From Bacteroidia bacterium (GTDB lineage: Bacteria > Bacteroidota > Bacteroidia > UKL13-3), in assembly GCA_025454975.1 (NCBI GenBank), contig JALONK010000005.1:47896-111895 (forward strand): a stretch of 64,000 nt of DNA, read 5' to 3'. The translations under genes were made by a program, and so were the position numbers. This document shows, piece by piece, positions 1-10,721 of this stretch. Under the pieces are notes generated by a model that saw only the letters and a program-made list of their open reading frames with translations, had not been told where the DNA came from and ran no database searches. Position 1 is the first letter of the stretch; each line of letters begins with the position of its first letter.

Positions 1-557
1 ATACCAAATCGCTTAGCTTGTTTTGATAAGCCTGCTAATGTTGTACCTGTTCCTACAGCACATAATACATGCGAAAAATTGATTTCAGTTTTGTATAAAA
101 TTTCTTCGCAACCCGCCACAGCTAATTCCCCTTTACCCCCCTCGTCAATAAAATAAAATCCTTGTTGTTGTTTTATAAAATCAAGATATAATTGTTGCTT
201 ATTTTTATAACTATCTCGTGATGTAAAAATTAATTGCATGCCATACCACTTACATAAACTTAATAATTGGTTATTTACCTCTTCACCCCTTACAAAGCCA
301 ATGGTTTTAAATCCATAAGTTGCACCTGCACATGCCAAAGCAATTAAATGGTTAGAATAAGCTCCTCCAAAGCTTATTAATGTGTGGCACTGCTTTTCTT
401 TTGCGTCATGAATAACATATTTAAGTTTACGCCATTTATTGCCTGAAATAAATGGATGCAATATATCGTCACGCTGCATGAATACTTTGCAACCAAACTT
501 ATTAAATGGTTCAAAACATAACTCTTGAATTGGTGGATTAAATGGCAGATCCAGCAT
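1..557 (-). CDS. PLP-dependent ACC deaminase / D-cysteine desulfhydrase family protein (partial, runs off window start)
   Basis: Manual minus-strand translation MLDLPFNPPIQELCFEPFNKFGCKVFMQRDDILHPFISGNKWRKLKYV...SFGGAYSNHLIALACAGATYG...CAVGTGTTLAGLSKQAKRFGI; SGNKWRKL and GGAYSNHL motifs of this PLP family. Confidence 0.85.
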   Translation of the reverse strand, partial: MLDLPFNPPIQELCFEPFNKFGCKVFMQRDDILHPFISGNKWRKLKYVIHDAKEKQCHTLISFGGAYSNHLIALACAGATYGFKTIGFVRGEEVNNQLLSLCKWYGMQLIFTSRDSYKNKQQLYLDFIKQQQGFYFIDEGGKGELAVAGCEEILYKTEINFSHVLCAVGTGTTLAGLSKQAKRFG

Positions 558-2167
558 TACCGAATTCTTAATTTTTGGCCTACATCAATAGCATTATCAT
601 TAAGGCTATTTAACCTGCGTAAATGTTCAACCGATACATTATACTTTTTACTTATGCTGTATAATGTTTCTTTTTCCAACACTTCATGGTAAACGGGCTC
701 TGAAGAGTTTAAATCGGGCTCAGTCCTATTAACCTTCTCTCCGTTTAACGGAATAACAACCAATTCTTCACCCACATGCAATGTATCAGACAATAATTCA
801 TTTAATGCCTTAAGCTCAAGCACTGTTGTATTATAACGTCGGGCAATACTGTATAAGGTTTCACCTTGTTTAACTATATGATATCCCGGCACAACCGCTT
901 CTTCATGTTCATTAACCGGCGGTTGGTTTGGATTTATGATTAATCTTGTTCCAATAGCAATATGTTCGGTTCTCATAGAATTTAGATCTTTTAATCCTTC
1001 TACTGTAACATTATACTTTTTAGCAATACTAAATAATGTTTCTCCACTTTGCACGGTATGAAAGAAGGCCATATCATTTTTATTATCAGGTATGTTTATT
1101 TCATATTGATCCTGAGGTAATGCAGGGCGTGAAGTCGCTACGTTTTTTTTGGGGTCATCATAAATAACATTATTGTAGGCGCTATCAATATTATTAATCT
1201 TGTTTACACGCAAAACAGGAGTGTTTGTTCTCTTCGATTTTAACATTAGCACCTCACCAATTTCAGGCTCCTGCCCTTCCTTCATTTGGTTTTTAGCATA
1301 TAGCTTACTGAGTTTTATCCCAAACCGTTGTGATATGTGATGCATATTATCACCTTGTTGAACCTTATATGTTTCTACTGAACCTTTATAATTTTTAGGT
1401 TTAATATAAATGGTGTCACCAGAGGTTATTTGTGCATCTTTGGTTAAATCGTTATACTTATAAATTTGCCAAACCCTCATATTCTGCTCTAGTGCAATTC
1501 CTGTATAGCTATCTCCAGCTTTGGCAACAATTGCAGGTATACCATTAACAGTAACATTTCTGTGTTGTTGGATAAAGGCGGTTTGGTCGGCTTTTATTTT
1601 TATTACTTCTTCCTCCTTCGGCTTAACCACGTCAAACCGATATAACTGATGTCGTTCAATCAAACTTATCAATAGGTTAGGATAATTGGGATTAGTTGCG
1701 TAGCCTGCACGTTTCAAACCTTCTGCCCAACCTTTATAGTCAGTAGGTTCTAAATCAAACAAAAAAGCATACCTCGTTCCTTTGGTTAAAAAATCGCTAT
1801 GGTCACGATAACTTTCGCGTGCGGAAGCATATTTTCTGAAGCATTCTTGTTCAGCATCATCGTCTTCATGTATGGTTTCTCCTACCCAATCTTTTTTACA
1901 TTTAATTCCAAAGTGATTATTTCCTTCCAGGGCTAACCTTGAGTTTCCGTTACCACTTTCCAACAATCCCTGTGCAAGGGTTATGCTTGCAGGTATTCTA
2001 CTACGGTGCATTTCTTCAATCGCTACAGGAGCATATTTCTCTAAATACTGCTCAACTGTCATTTTAAAAGGATATTTTTCGGTAGGCTTAGGCTGTGAAA
2101 ACCCAACGTTAAACTTAAATAAGCATATACATGCTATTGATATTATACCGGTAATCTTTTGCATCAT
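557..2167 (-). CDS. Glucosaminidase-domain protein with multiple LysM repeats (peptidoglycan hydrolase)
   Basis: N-terminal SRIPASITLAQGLLESGNGNSRLA...HFGIKCKKDW glucosaminidase motif; repeated YHIVKQGETLYSIARRYN-type LysM units. Confidence 0.9.
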   Translation of the reverse strand: MMQKITGIISIACICLFKFNVGFSQPKPTEKYPFKMTVEQYLEKYAPVAIEEMHRSRIPASITLAQGLLESGNGNSRLALEGNNHFGIKCKKDWVGETIHEDDDAEQECFRKYASARESYRDHSDFLTKGTRYAFLFDLEPTDYKGWAEGLKRAGYATNPNYPNLLISLIERHQLYRFDVVKPKEEEVIKIKADQTAFIQQHRNVTVNGIPAIVAKAGDSYTGIALEQNMRVWQIYKYNDLTKDAQITSGDTIYIKPKNYKGSVETYKVQQGDNMHHISQRFGIKLSKLYAKNQMKEGQEPEIGEVLMLKSKRTNTPVLRVNKINNIDSAYNNVIYDDPKKNVATSRPALPQDQYEINIPDNKNDMAFFHTVQSGETLFSIAKKYNVTVEGLKDLNSMRTEHIAIGTRLIINPNQPPVNEHEEAVVPGYHIVKQGETLYSIARRYNTTVLELKALNELLSDTLHVGEELVVIPLNGEKVNRTEPDLNSSEPVYHEVLEKETLYSISKKYNVSVEHLRRLNSLNDNAIDVGQKLRIR

Positions 2168-2448
2168 TTCAAAATTACATCACCATATATACTTTTACAT
2201 GTTATCAATCGTGCTTATTACCCACAACTGTACATTCCTTTGGGCAATAAATAATCTACTAATAGTTGAAACGGTATTAAGACACCTATTTAAAGTGAAC
2301 TTATAACACTTTTATAACTAATGATTCAAAATTGAACCAATAGACTAATACTTGTGCTATTGTTTAAATACTGAACATTTTGTTAATATGCGTCTGCTTT
2401 GGCAATTAATTATAAATTTGTCGTTTTACTTTAATTAAATTCGTTGAT

Positions 2449-4524
2449 ATGGTATTGTTTCGAATTAACTCCTTTTTATTGTCCTTACTGCTATGGCTAG
2501 GGTTACAACAATTGGCATTTGCGCAGCATGGCCCCAAAACATTAGCAACAACACCAGAATGGAGCATCACTGTTGAGCCTAAAGTTGTTAAGCCGGGTGA
2601 TATTGTTACGGTAACCTTAACCAGTATTATTGAACCCGACTGGTATATGTACAGTAATGATTTTGATCCGATAGGGCCAACAGTTGCAGAGTTTACCTGG
2701 GAGAAAAATGACGGTTACACCTTAATCGGATCCCCTAAAGCAATAGGGTCTAAAAAACATTACGAAGAGATATGGAAAGGAACAGTTTCGATATTTACCA
2801 AAAAAGCAATATTCAAGCAACAAATAAAAATTAATAAGGTAAACCCAATAATCAAAGGTTCTATTTACTTTCAAGAATGCAATGAGGTAAGTGGTATTTG
2901 TATGCCACCTTATGATGTTCCTTTTGAAATAAAGGTAAGGGTTGAAGAAAATAATAAACCAAATTCCGCCAACACATCAGTAAGTGTTGATACCTCAACC
3001 GAAACAATTGTTTCAAAAGATACCGGAACTGTTGTTACCATTAAGTCTGATTCAACAATTACAAATTCATCCAATGTAAATACAAAATCAGGTAAAAAAG
3101 AAGAAACATTACTTGCCTTTTTGTTAGTTGCATTTTTAGGTGGTTTAGTTGCCGTTGCTACACCTTGCGTGTTCCCAATGCTGCCAATGACCGTAAGCTT
3201 TTTCACCAAAAAAAGTCAAACCCGCCTGCAAGGAATTATAAGGGCATTTACCTTTGGTTTTTCCATTATTGCGATTTATGCCTCGTTAGGGTTTGTTTTT
3301 GCTTTATTCGGACTTGGACCTGATTTTGGAAATTGGTTAAGTACACATTGGCTCCCTAATATACTATTCTTCATAATTTTTATGGTATTTGCTGCTTCCT
3401 TTTTAGGTTTGTTTGAAATTACATTACCTCATGGTTTCGTAAATAAAATCGACTCTAAAAGCAGCATGAGTAGTTTTGCCGGTTTATTCTTTATGGCATT
3501 TACTTTAGTAGTAGTTTCGTTTAGTTGCACAGGACCAATTGTTGGAAGCTTATTAATTGAAGCGGTTGGAGGCAAATTTCTTAAACCGTTAATAGGGATG
3601 GGGGCTTTTGGATTAGGTTTAGCATTGCCATTCACCATTTTTGCTGTATTCCCAAGTTATTTGCAAAACCTTCCAAAGTCAGGTGGTTGGTTAAACTCAG
3701 TAAAAGTTGTTCTAGGATTTGTTGAGATTGCATTCGCATTCAAATTTTTAAGTACGGCAGATGTAGTTTATCACTGGGGATTGTTAGATAGAGAAATTTA
3801 CTTAACCATTTGGATTATATTATCATTCTTATTGGGAATGTATCTTTTAGGGAAGCTAAAGTTTAGTCACGACAGCGACCTACCTTATATAAGTGTACCG
3901 CGATTTTTTCTTGCATTAACTGCATTTGTTTTTGGTTTGTATATGATTCCGGGTTTATTTGGAGCTCCGTTAAAAGCACTTTCCGGATTGTTACCTCCTC
4001 TTTATACGCAAGACTTTGTGGTGGTTAACGCATCCAAAGAAAATATTGGTAAGAACAAAAAACACAGCAATCTCTTGCATGTACCACATGGTATAGATGG
4101 ATACTTCGATTATAAAGAAGCATTGGAAGAATCCAAAAAGCAAAACAAACCTGTTTTTGTTGACTTCACCGGGCATGCATGTGTAAATTGCAGAAAGATG
4201 GAAGAATTTGTATGGGCTAAACCTGAAGTGTTGAAGCGGTTAAAAGAAGATTTTATTGTAGTGAGCTTATATGCGGATGAAAGAAAAGTACTTCCTGAAA
4301 ACGAATGGTATATATCGAGCAGAGACGGGAAGGTGAAAAAAACTATAGGTGAACAAAATCAAGATTTACAAATTACCAAATATGGTTATAGCGCACAACC
4401 ACAATATATAATAATTGACGCAAACGAAAACCAACTTTCAGGCCCAACATTTTTTGATACCGACGAGCAAAAATTTATCAATTTCTTGGAAGAAGGCAAA
4501 AAGACTTATCAAAACAAACAATAG
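2449..4524 (+). CDS. dsbD: DsbD-like thiol:disulfide interchange protein (cytochrome c biogenesis TM region + thioredoxin domain)
   Basis: Signal peptide, TPCVFPMLPMTVSFF and SCTGPIVGSLL TM motifs, C-terminal thioredoxin-like VFVDFTGHACVNCRKMEEFVW. Confidence 0.88.
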   Translation: MVLFRINSFLLSLLLWLGLQQLAFAQHGPKTLATTPEWSITVEPKVVKPGDIVTVTLTSIIEPDWYMYSNDFDPIGPTVAEFTWEKNDGYTLIGSPKAIGSKKHYEEIWKGTVSIFTKKAIFKQQIKINKVNPIIKGSIYFQECNEVSGICMPPYDVPFEIKVRVEENNKPNSANTSVSVDTSTETIVSKDTGTVVTIKSDSTITNSSNVNTKSGKKEETLLAFLLVAFLGGLVAVATPCVFPMLPMTVSFFTKKSQTRLQGIIRAFTFGFSIIAIYASLGFVFALFGLGPDFGNWLSTHWLPNILFFIIFMVFAASFLGLFEITLPHGFVNKIDSKSSMSSFAGLFFMAFTLVVVSFSCTGPIVGSLLIEAVGGKFLKPLIGMGAFGLGLALPFTIFAVFPSYLQNLPKSGGWLNSVKVVLGFVEIAFAFKFLSTADVVYHWGLLDREIYLTIWIILSFLLGMYLLGKLKFSHDSDLPYISVPRFFLALTAFVFGLYMIPGLFGAPLKALSGLLPPLYTQDFVVVNASKENIGKNKKHSNLLHVPHGIDGYFDYKEALEESKKQNKPVFVDFTGHACVNCRKMEEFVWAKPEVLKRLKEDFIVVSLYADERKVLPENEWYISSRDGKVKKTIGEQNQDLQITKYGYSAQPQYIIIDANENQLSGPTFFDTDEQKFINFLEEGKKTYQNKQ

Positions 4525-4527
4525 GTA

Positions 4528-5103
4528 TTGACTAAAATGAATAATATCAAACAACATTTTGAGGAAGCAAAAACTGCTCTTGAAACTTTTTTAGCATCAG
4601 ATGATAATTTTTTAAAGCTTGAAAAAGCAGGGCAAATCATGGTTAATGCACTTCAATCCGGAAAAAAAATAATTAGTTGCGGTAATGGTGGTAGCTTATG
4701 TGATGCCATGCATTTTGCCGAAGAGCTTACTGGGCGATATAGAGATAACAGAAAACCTTTAGCTGCCATTGCAATTAGTGATGTATCGCACATGGCTTGT
4801 GTTGGAAACGATTATGGATACGAATTTGTATTCAGCAGGTATCTTGAAGCAGTAGGAAATGAGGGTGATGTACTTTTAGCTATTTCTACAAGTGGAAATA
4901 GTAGTAATGTGTTAAAAGCAATTGAAACAGCAAAAATTAAAGGAATTAAGGTTGTTGGTTTAACCGGCAAAGATGGAGGCAAAATGGCCGGTTTATGTGA
5001 TGTAGAAGTAAGGGCTCCTTATGCACCATACGCTGATCGTGCTCAAGAAATTCATATAAAATGTATTCATAGTATAATTGACTATATTGAGCAAAACATA
5101 TAA
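4528..5103 (+). CDS. gmhA: Phosphoheptose isomerase (SIS domain)
   Basis: [54 protein letters not shown]. Confidence 0.9.
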   Translation: MTKMNNIKQHFEEAKTALETFLASDDNFLKLEKAGQIMVNALQSGKKIISCGNGGSLCDAMHFAEELTGRYRDNRKPLAAIAISDVSHMACVGNDYGYEFVFSRYLEAVGNEGDVLLAISTSGNSSNVLKAIETAKIKGIKVVGLTGKDGGKMAGLCDVEVRAPYAPYADRAQEIHIKCIHSIIDYIEQNI

Positions 5104-5106
5104 AAA

Positions 5107-5128
5107 ACGGCCCGCAATTGCAGGCCGT
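5107..5128. terminator. Hairpin ACGGCC-N10-GGCCGT just downstream of gmhA
   Basis: Perfect 6-bp arms with A-run before and after; 3 bp beyond the gmhA stop. Confidence 0.45.
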
Positions 5129-5370
5129 AAAAGGGCTATGAAACTAGGGTAAGAACTATCAAATTAAATTGCCCGAGTTAAATTATGGGTTAAATAATAA
5201 AACCGGGCAAAATATTACAGGTTAGGATTTTAACTATAGTTAAATAGTGAAACGAACATACATTTTGTTGATTAAACCTGTCATTCGTTTTCATGAACTG
5301 AGTGTATTATTTCATGAATGGTAGATTCGGATTTATAAAAGCAATAAAATAGGCACTAAAATTATCGCAT

Positions 5371-5406
5371 AAAAAAACCTGTGTCTACTCGGCACAGGTT
5401 TTTTTA
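5371..5406. terminator. Bidirectional-type terminator between the convergent gmhA and dxs
   Basis: AAAAAAACCTGTG-N9-CACAGGTTTTTTT. Confidence 0.8.
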
Positions 5407-5422
5407 AATTTGATAATCAACC

Positions 5423-7345
5423 TTAAATAGATAGTTCAACCGGAGTTAATAATTTCTTTACCGACATTGCAATGGATGTTGCGTCAAAACCGCACTCCTG
5501 ATATAGTTGTGGTTGTTCGCCATGTTCTATAATTGCATCAGGCATACCTAACCTTATTACCTCGGCTTCATAATGATATTCAGCCATAAATTCTAAAACT
5601 GCACTGCCAAAACCTCCTACAATTGTTCCATCTTCTACGGTAATAACTTTTTTGTACTTTTTAAATACTTCATGCAAAAGTGTTTCATCAATAGGTTTAA
5701 CAAAACGCATATCATAATGTCCAACTCTTATTCCATCCTCATTTAAGTTAAGAATCGCCTCAGCTGCCAAATTACCTGCAGTTCCAAATGATAAAATTAC
5801 CACCTGATCACCATCATTTAATTTGCGACCTTTACCAATTTCAATTTCTTGAAGTGGTTTTTTCCAATCGGGCATTACTCCATTGCCTCTAGGATACCTT
5901 ATGCTTAATGGACCAGCATTTTTTTCCAGTGTAGAAGTGTACATCATATTGCGTAATTCTTCTTCGTTCATTGGAGCCATTACTATCATATTAGGAACAC
6001 AGCGCATAAATGGAATATCTAACATTCCGTGATGTGTTGGCCCATCTGCTCCTGCTAATCCGGCACGGTCCATGCAAAATACAACATGTAAATTTTGCAA
6101 GGCAACATCATGCACCACTTGGTCGTAGGCGCGCTGCATAAAAGAAGAATAGATATTACAGAACGGAATCAATCCTTGGGTTGCTAAGCCTGCACTAAAC
6201 GTTACTGCATGTTGTTCGGCAATTCCAACATCAAAAGCACGATCTGGCATAGCTTTCATCATAATATTCATGGAAGAGCCTGAAGGCATAGCCGGCGTGA
6301 TCCCTACAATTTTTTTGTTTTCTTTGGCAAGTTCAACTAAGGTATTGCCAAATACATCCTGATATTTTGGAGGCTGGGGTTTTTCGTGAATAGTCTTATA
6401 AATTTCACCTGTTACTTTATCGAACAGTCCAGGTGCGTGCCACTTAGTTTGATCTTTTTCGGCAAGTGCATAACCTTTACCTTTAACGGTTACACAATGC
6501 AAAAGCTTAGGTCCCGGTATTTTCTTCAAATCATTCATCACCTTAACCAAATGGTTTACATCGTGACCATCAATTGGGCCGAAATATCTGAACTTAAGGG
6601 ATTCGAACAAATTACTGTGTTTTAACAGTCCTCCTTTAAGTGTATCATGGATTTTAGAGATAATATCTTGAGATAAATGACCGAACTTATTTAATTTATC
6701 TAATGTCTTCCAAACATCATCTTTAAATTTATTATAAGTTGGAGAGGTTGTAATGTCAGTAAGGTACTCCTTTAGCGCTCCTACATTGGGGTCGATACTC
6801 ATGCAATTGTCATTTAGTACCACAATTAAGTTACTGTCTTCAACACCTGCATGATTTAATCCTTCAAACGCCAATCCTGCTGTCATAGCACCATCACCTA
6901 TGATTGCTACATGTTGGCGATCCAACTCTCCCTTTAATCTGCTTGCAACAGCCATACCTAATGCGGCTGAAATGGAAGTTGAAGAGTGACCAACACCAAA
7001 AGTATCATATTCACTTTCGCTTCGTTTAGGGAAACCACTAATACCTTTGTAAATTCTATTGGTATGGAACGTTTTACGACGACCGGTTAAAATTTTATGG
7101 CCATAAGCCTGATGACCAACATCCCAAACCAATTGATCATACGGTGTATTAAAAACATAATGTAAAGCAACAGAGAGTTCAACCACTCCCAAGCTGGCAC
7201 CAAAATGTCCACCATACACAGAAACAGTATCAATAATATACTGTCTTAAGTCTGCACAAACCTTTACCAAATCCTCTTCTTTAACTTTTCGTAAATCAGC
7301 AGGTAATTCAATTGGCTCTAAATATTTACCAGGTTTAATTTCCAT
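5423..7345 (-). CDS. dxs: 1-deoxy-D-xylulose-5-phosphate synthase
   Basis: YDQLVWDVGHQAYGHKILTGRR, GDGAMTAGLAFEGLNHAG, DVGIAEQHAVTFSAGLA, DRAGLAGADGPTHHG; start at MEIKPGKY preferred over the ORF-track start at 7366. Confidence 0.95.
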   Translation of the reverse strand: MEIKPGKYLEPIELPADLRKVKEEDLVKVCADLRQYIIDTVSVYGGHFGASLGVVELSVALHYVFNTPYDQLVWDVGHQAYGHKILTGRRKTFHTNRIYKGISGFPKRSESEYDTFGVGHSSTSISAALGMAVASRLKGELDRQHVAIIGDGAMTAGLAFEGLNHAGVEDSNLIVVLNDNCMSIDPNVGALKEYLTDITTSPTYNKFKDDVWKTLDKLNKFGHLSQDIISKIHDTLKGGLLKHSNLFESLKFRYFGPIDGHDVNHLVKVMNDLKKIPGPKLLHCVTVKGKGYALAEKDQTKWHAPGLFDKVTGEIYKTIHEKPQPPKYQDVFGNTLVELAKENKKIVGITPAMPSGSSMNIMMKAMPDRAFDVGIAEQHAVTFSAGLATQGLIPFCNIYSSFMQRAYDQVVHDVALQNLHVVFCMDRAGLAGADGPTHHGMLDIPFMRCVPNMIVMAPMNEEELRNMMYTSTLEKNAGPLSIRYPRGNGVMPDWKKPLQEIEIGKGRKLNDGDQVVILSFGTAGNLAAEAILNLNEDGIRVGHYDMRFVKPIDETLLHEVFKKYKKVITVEDGTIVGGFGSAVLEFMAEYHYEAEVIRLGMPDAIIEHGEQPQLYQECGFDATSIAMSVKKLLTPVELSI

Positions 7346-7471
7346 AATACTAACAAAACATAACAATTTACATATTGTTTAAGCATATATGATAATACAT
7401 TAAACAAAATTGTTTTTTTACAAACGGTAAAAATACAATTTTGGTGCAAACTGAAAAATAAATTTGACAAA

Positions 7472-8281
7472 TTACAGTCGAGCGTCTGTAATAAGAATGT
7501 CATCACGGGTTGGCACAACCAAAACCGGCACCGGTGAGTTATTAACCATTTGTTGAGCAAACTTGCCAAGGAAGAATGACCCTATTTGTGGCTCCTGTTC
7601 AGTCATAATAATGATTAAATCAGCATCTATTTCCTGAGCGTATGAGATAGTTGCATTTGTAATGTTGCCCCCCAATCGTTTAGCAGTAGTATGAACAATT
7701 TTATGATCTTGAATCTGATAAGAAGCTTGCGTCATGTAATTGGTTACGGTATGCTCAGTTTCTTTGTCCTTACTGGTTGATACACCTAAGATATGAATAC
7801 TTGCATTTAAGTGTTCAGCTAAATTAATTGCCATTGGAACCTTTTGTCTGGTTTCAAAAGAGCTGTCCATCGGTAAAATTATTTTTCTGAATTGTGTTTT
7901 AGTAACTCCGGCTCGAATAGTTAGTACCGGACATTTTGCCGAATTAACTACTTTGTTAGCATTGCTTCCTAACCAAAAATCCTGAAACCCGCTGTTACCA
8001 TGTGTTCCCATTACAATTAGTCCGGAAGGCAAATCAAGAGATTTGGAAATGATTTCTTTGTATACACCGCCTTTCCCTTCAGTATACTGATGCGGGATGG
8101 TATTGAGCACTTGATTAACCATGAGTTTAACCTTTTCAGCAATAGGTGCGTTTTCTACTACATGATGTACATATAAAGAGGCTTTATACGCATTTGCAAG
8201 TGAAACGGCTGCATGCAAGGCAACTGTTGAGGCATCTGAGGCATCAACAGCAGTTAAAATTTTAGTAATAGGTGCACTCAT
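7472..8281 (-). CDS. Universal stress protein, two UspA domains
   Basis: MSAPITKILTAVDASDAS..., LIVMGTHGNSGFQDFWLGSNANKVVNSAKCPVLTIR; second half ...NNSPVPVLVVPTR. Confidence 0.85.
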   Translation of the reverse strand: MSAPITKILTAVDASDASTVALHAAVSLANAYKASLYVHHVVENAPIAEKVKLMVNQVLNTIPHQYTEGKGGVYKEIISKSLDLPSGLIVMGTHGNSGFQDFWLGSNANKVVNSAKCPVLTIRAGVTKTQFRKIILPMDSSFETRQKVPMAINLAEHLNASIHILGVSTSKDKETEHTVTNYMTQASYQIQDHKIVHTTAKRLGGNITNATISYAQEIDADLIIIMTEQEPQIGSFFLGKFAQQMVNNSPVPVLVVPTRDDILITDARL

Positions 8282-8351
8282 AACGGTATGATTGAGGACT
8301 TGTATGAGTTACAATTTATGCTTTTAACAGCAAAAATAAAAGCGTTAATTT

Positions 8352-9134
8352 TTATTGCCCTTTAAACGCAGGTTTTCTCTTATCATTAAAAGCGGCAACT
8401 CCTTCTTTATAATCCTCAGTTCGTCCTGCAATTTCTTGACAATAGGCTTCATATTGCAGCATTTCATCTAAGGTGCTATTAAAAGATTTATTTAGCATTT
8501 TTTTCATTAATGCGATAGCTTTTGTAGGTGCTTGCGAGTAATAATCGGTGATTTTTACAGTTTCATCATCCAATTCTTCTGCTTTCACAACCCTATTAAT
8601 CATACCCCAACTTAAGGCTTGTTGCGCTGTAACTTTACCGCCCATGGTTGATAGTTCAAATGCACGTGCCGAACCTACTAATCGAGGAAGAAAATATGAT
8701 GATCCGGAATCAAGCACTAATCCTACATGTACAAATACTTCAATTAAAGAAGCTTGTTCTGAAGCAACTATCATATCACAAGCAAGAGCTAAACTACATC
8801 CTGCCCCTGCTGCAACACCATTTAATTTGCAAATTACCGGCAATGGAAGTTTTCTAATTGCTTTAATCATTGGATTATATCTTTTGTACAAGCTATCGCT
8901 CAACGAACGATTTTTGGCTCCGGATATTGATTTTAAATCTTGCCCGCTACAAAATGCTTTGCCGGCACCGGTAATAACTAAAACCCTGATTGACTTATCT
9001 TTTTCAACCTGCTTTAAGGCATCAATCACATCAAAACTTTGTTGTTCATTAAATGCATTAAATACTTCAGGTCGGTTAAGAGTAAGCGTTGCAACGCCAT
9101 TTTTTACTTCATATAATATTGTTTCGTAATGCAT
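8352..9134 (-). CDS. paaG: Enoyl-CoA hydratase/isomerase family, PaaG-like
   Basis: MHYETILYEVKNGVATLTLNRPEVFNAFN...AGKAFCSGQDLKS...NGVAAGAGCSLALACDMIVAS; located in a paa neighbourhood. Confidence 0.8.
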   Translation of the reverse strand: MHYETILYEVKNGVATLTLNRPEVFNAFNEQQSFDVIDALKQVEKDKSIRVLVITGAGKAFCSGQDLKSISGAKNRSLSDSLYKRYNPMIKAIRKLPLPVICKLNGVAAGAGCSLALACDMIVASEQASLIEVFVHVGLVLDSGSSYFLPRLVGSARAFELSTMGGKVTAQQALSWGMINRVVKAEELDDETVKITDYYSQAPTKAIALMKKMLNKSFNSTLDEMLQYEAYCQEIAGRTEDYKEGVAAFNDKRKPAFKGQ

Positions 9135-9137
9135 GTT

Positions 9138-9980
9138 TTATATTTTTTCTGTTGAATACAATTTTGATAATACCCTGAGCGTTTCGGGGGTTGCAAGTTC
9201 ATGTTTTTTTTGTAATAAAAATATGCGTCTGTTATTCAATTTCCTTACAAATTTTATCATTTGATGAGGAGGTGTGATATGGTCTTTTTTACCCACTATT
9301 AATATAACCCTCACCCCATTATTATTTAAAGTTTGAGCAAATGTTTTAAAATTTGTTCTTAGCTTTCGTTGTGCATACCACGTTTTAAAAACCTTTTCTA
9401 TTCGTTCTTGCTTGCCTACAAATTTACTTGTAAACACGTAAACACTTCTATTCATGAGTTTAAAACGATACAAACGCTCAACCCAATTTCTTAAAGCATC
9501 AGGTGTGTAAGTGAAATATTTAAATATAGATAGCCCAAAATAGTTATTGGTTGTAAAATTTAAGAAACGATTAAATGCAAAAGTGGGAGGTGATAACATG
9601 ATAAAATCATCAATGCGATGCGCAAAATTACGAACCAAAGCCCTTGCTAATCTGGCGCCCATACTAAATGAACAAACTGAAAACCGCTTCTGACTTAAGC
9701 CCTCTGCTGCTGCAATTCCACTGAGTATTGACTTCATATCGTGATCGGTAAAATCCCTTTCTTCTAACCATTTACTTTTCCCATGCCAAAAAAAGTCGAT
9801 AGCTATAATGATAAAATAATGCCCCAATACCTTTCCGAATTCATGATATTCCTCTCCTGTTTGATTGTAACCATGAAAGGCCACCAAAACGTTCGGGCCG
9901 TTTCCATATAAATGATAGGAAATTTGGGAATGTTGATATCTAAAAACTTTTTGCATGTAATAACGAGTTGCAAAATACAA
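9138..9980 (-). CDS. Alpha/beta hydrolase
   Basis: VLVAFHGYNQTGEEY, VCSFSMGARLA nucleophile elbow; 3 bp upstream of paaG; start may be internal (MQKVFRYQH, 9956). Confidence 0.75.
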   Translation of the reverse strand: MYFATRYYMQKVFRYQHSQISYHLYGNGPNVLVAFHGYNQTGEEYHEFGKVLGHYFIIIAIDFFWHGKSKWLEERDFTDHDMKSILSGIAAAEGLSQKRFSVCSFSMGARLARALVRNFAHRIDDFIMLSPPTFAFNRFLNFTTNNYFGLSIFKYFTYTPDALRNWVERLYRFKLMNRSVYVFTSKFVGKQERIEKVFKTWYAQRKLRTNFKTFAQTLNNNGVRVILIVGKKDHITPPHQMIKFVRKLNNRRIFLLQKKHELATPETLRVLSKLYSTEKI

Positions 9981-10025
9981 CAGATAACGTAAAGGTGATT
10001 ATTATAAAAAAAGGAGAAAAGAAGA

Positions 10026-10056
10026 TTTGCAATTGTAAATCAATTTATTAATTTTG
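10026..10056 (+). promoter_or_regulatory. Bacteroidetes-type promoter TTTG-N19-TAATTTTG upstream of the tetR gene
   Basis: -33 TTTG at 10026-10029 and -7 TAATTTTG at 10049-10056, matching TTTG/TAnnTTTG, 20 bp before the ATG. Confidence 0.65.
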
Positions 10057-10057
10057 T

Positions 10058-10071
10058 CTAACATCTGTTAG
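10058..10071. promoter_or_regulatory. Putative TetR-family operator CTAACA-TC-TGTTAG
   Basis: Perfect 6-2-6 palindrome between the -7 element and the tetR start codon. Confidence 0.55.
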
Positions 10072-10075
10072 GGAT

Positions 10076-10684
10076 ATGAGCAATAAAAATTTCTCCCGTA
10101 AAGAACAAATTTTAGAATCAGCTGCCATGCTGTTTAAACAAAACGGTTATGCCAGTAGTTCAATGCGCGATTTGGCCTCATTGCTTGGTATAGAAGCAGC
10201 AAGCCTTTATCACCATGTAAAGTCGAAAGAAGAAATCTTAGAGAATATTTGTTTTGCCCTTGCCGACAAGCTAATTACAAGCATTGCAGAAGTAAATGAT
10301 ATCTATTTTAATGCTGAAGAAAAATTGCGTTCGGCAATTAAGAACCACATAGAGATTATCACCGACAATAGCAATTTTTCAGCTGTATTTATTCATGAAT
10401 GGAGACATTTAAGTGAACCGAAATTGGGCGAATTTAAAACGCTACGTTTAGCCTATGAAAATGAATTTAAAGTAATTATTCAAGAGGGAATTCGAGAAGA
10501 CATTTTCGATGGTGTAGATGAAAAATTTGCTACATTAACTATTCTATCTACACTTAATTGGGTCATAGAATGGTTTAACAAAGATGGGGAAATGACACCT
10601 GAAGAAATATCTACCAAATTATCAGATTTTATATTAGGAGGTTTGCGTAAAAAATTAGTAACCGACCTTGATTACAAACCTTAA
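10076..10684 (+). CDS. TetR/AcrR family transcriptional regulator (candidate PaaR-type)
   Basis: N-terminal HTH KEQILESAAMLFKQNGYASSSMRDLASLLGIEAASLYHHVKSKEEIL; directly upstream of paaA. Confidence 0.88.
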   Translation: MSNKNFSRKEQILESAAMLFKQNGYASSSMRDLASLLGIEAASLYHHVKSKEEILENICFALADKLITSIAEVNDIYFNAEEKLRSAIKNHIEIITDNSNFSAVFIHEWRHLSEPKLGEFKTLRLAYENEFKVIIQEGIREDIFDGVDEKFATLTILSTLNWVIEWFNKDGEMTPEEISTKLSDFILGGLRKKLVTDLDYKP

Positions 10685-10721
10685 AAAGTAAACAATAAAC
10701 TAACTCGCAATACAAACAACT

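Noticed and set aside
8548-9129. 193-aa plus-strand ORF opposite paaG
   Set aside because: Antisense shadow of a convincing enoyl-CoA hydratase; low-quality composition.
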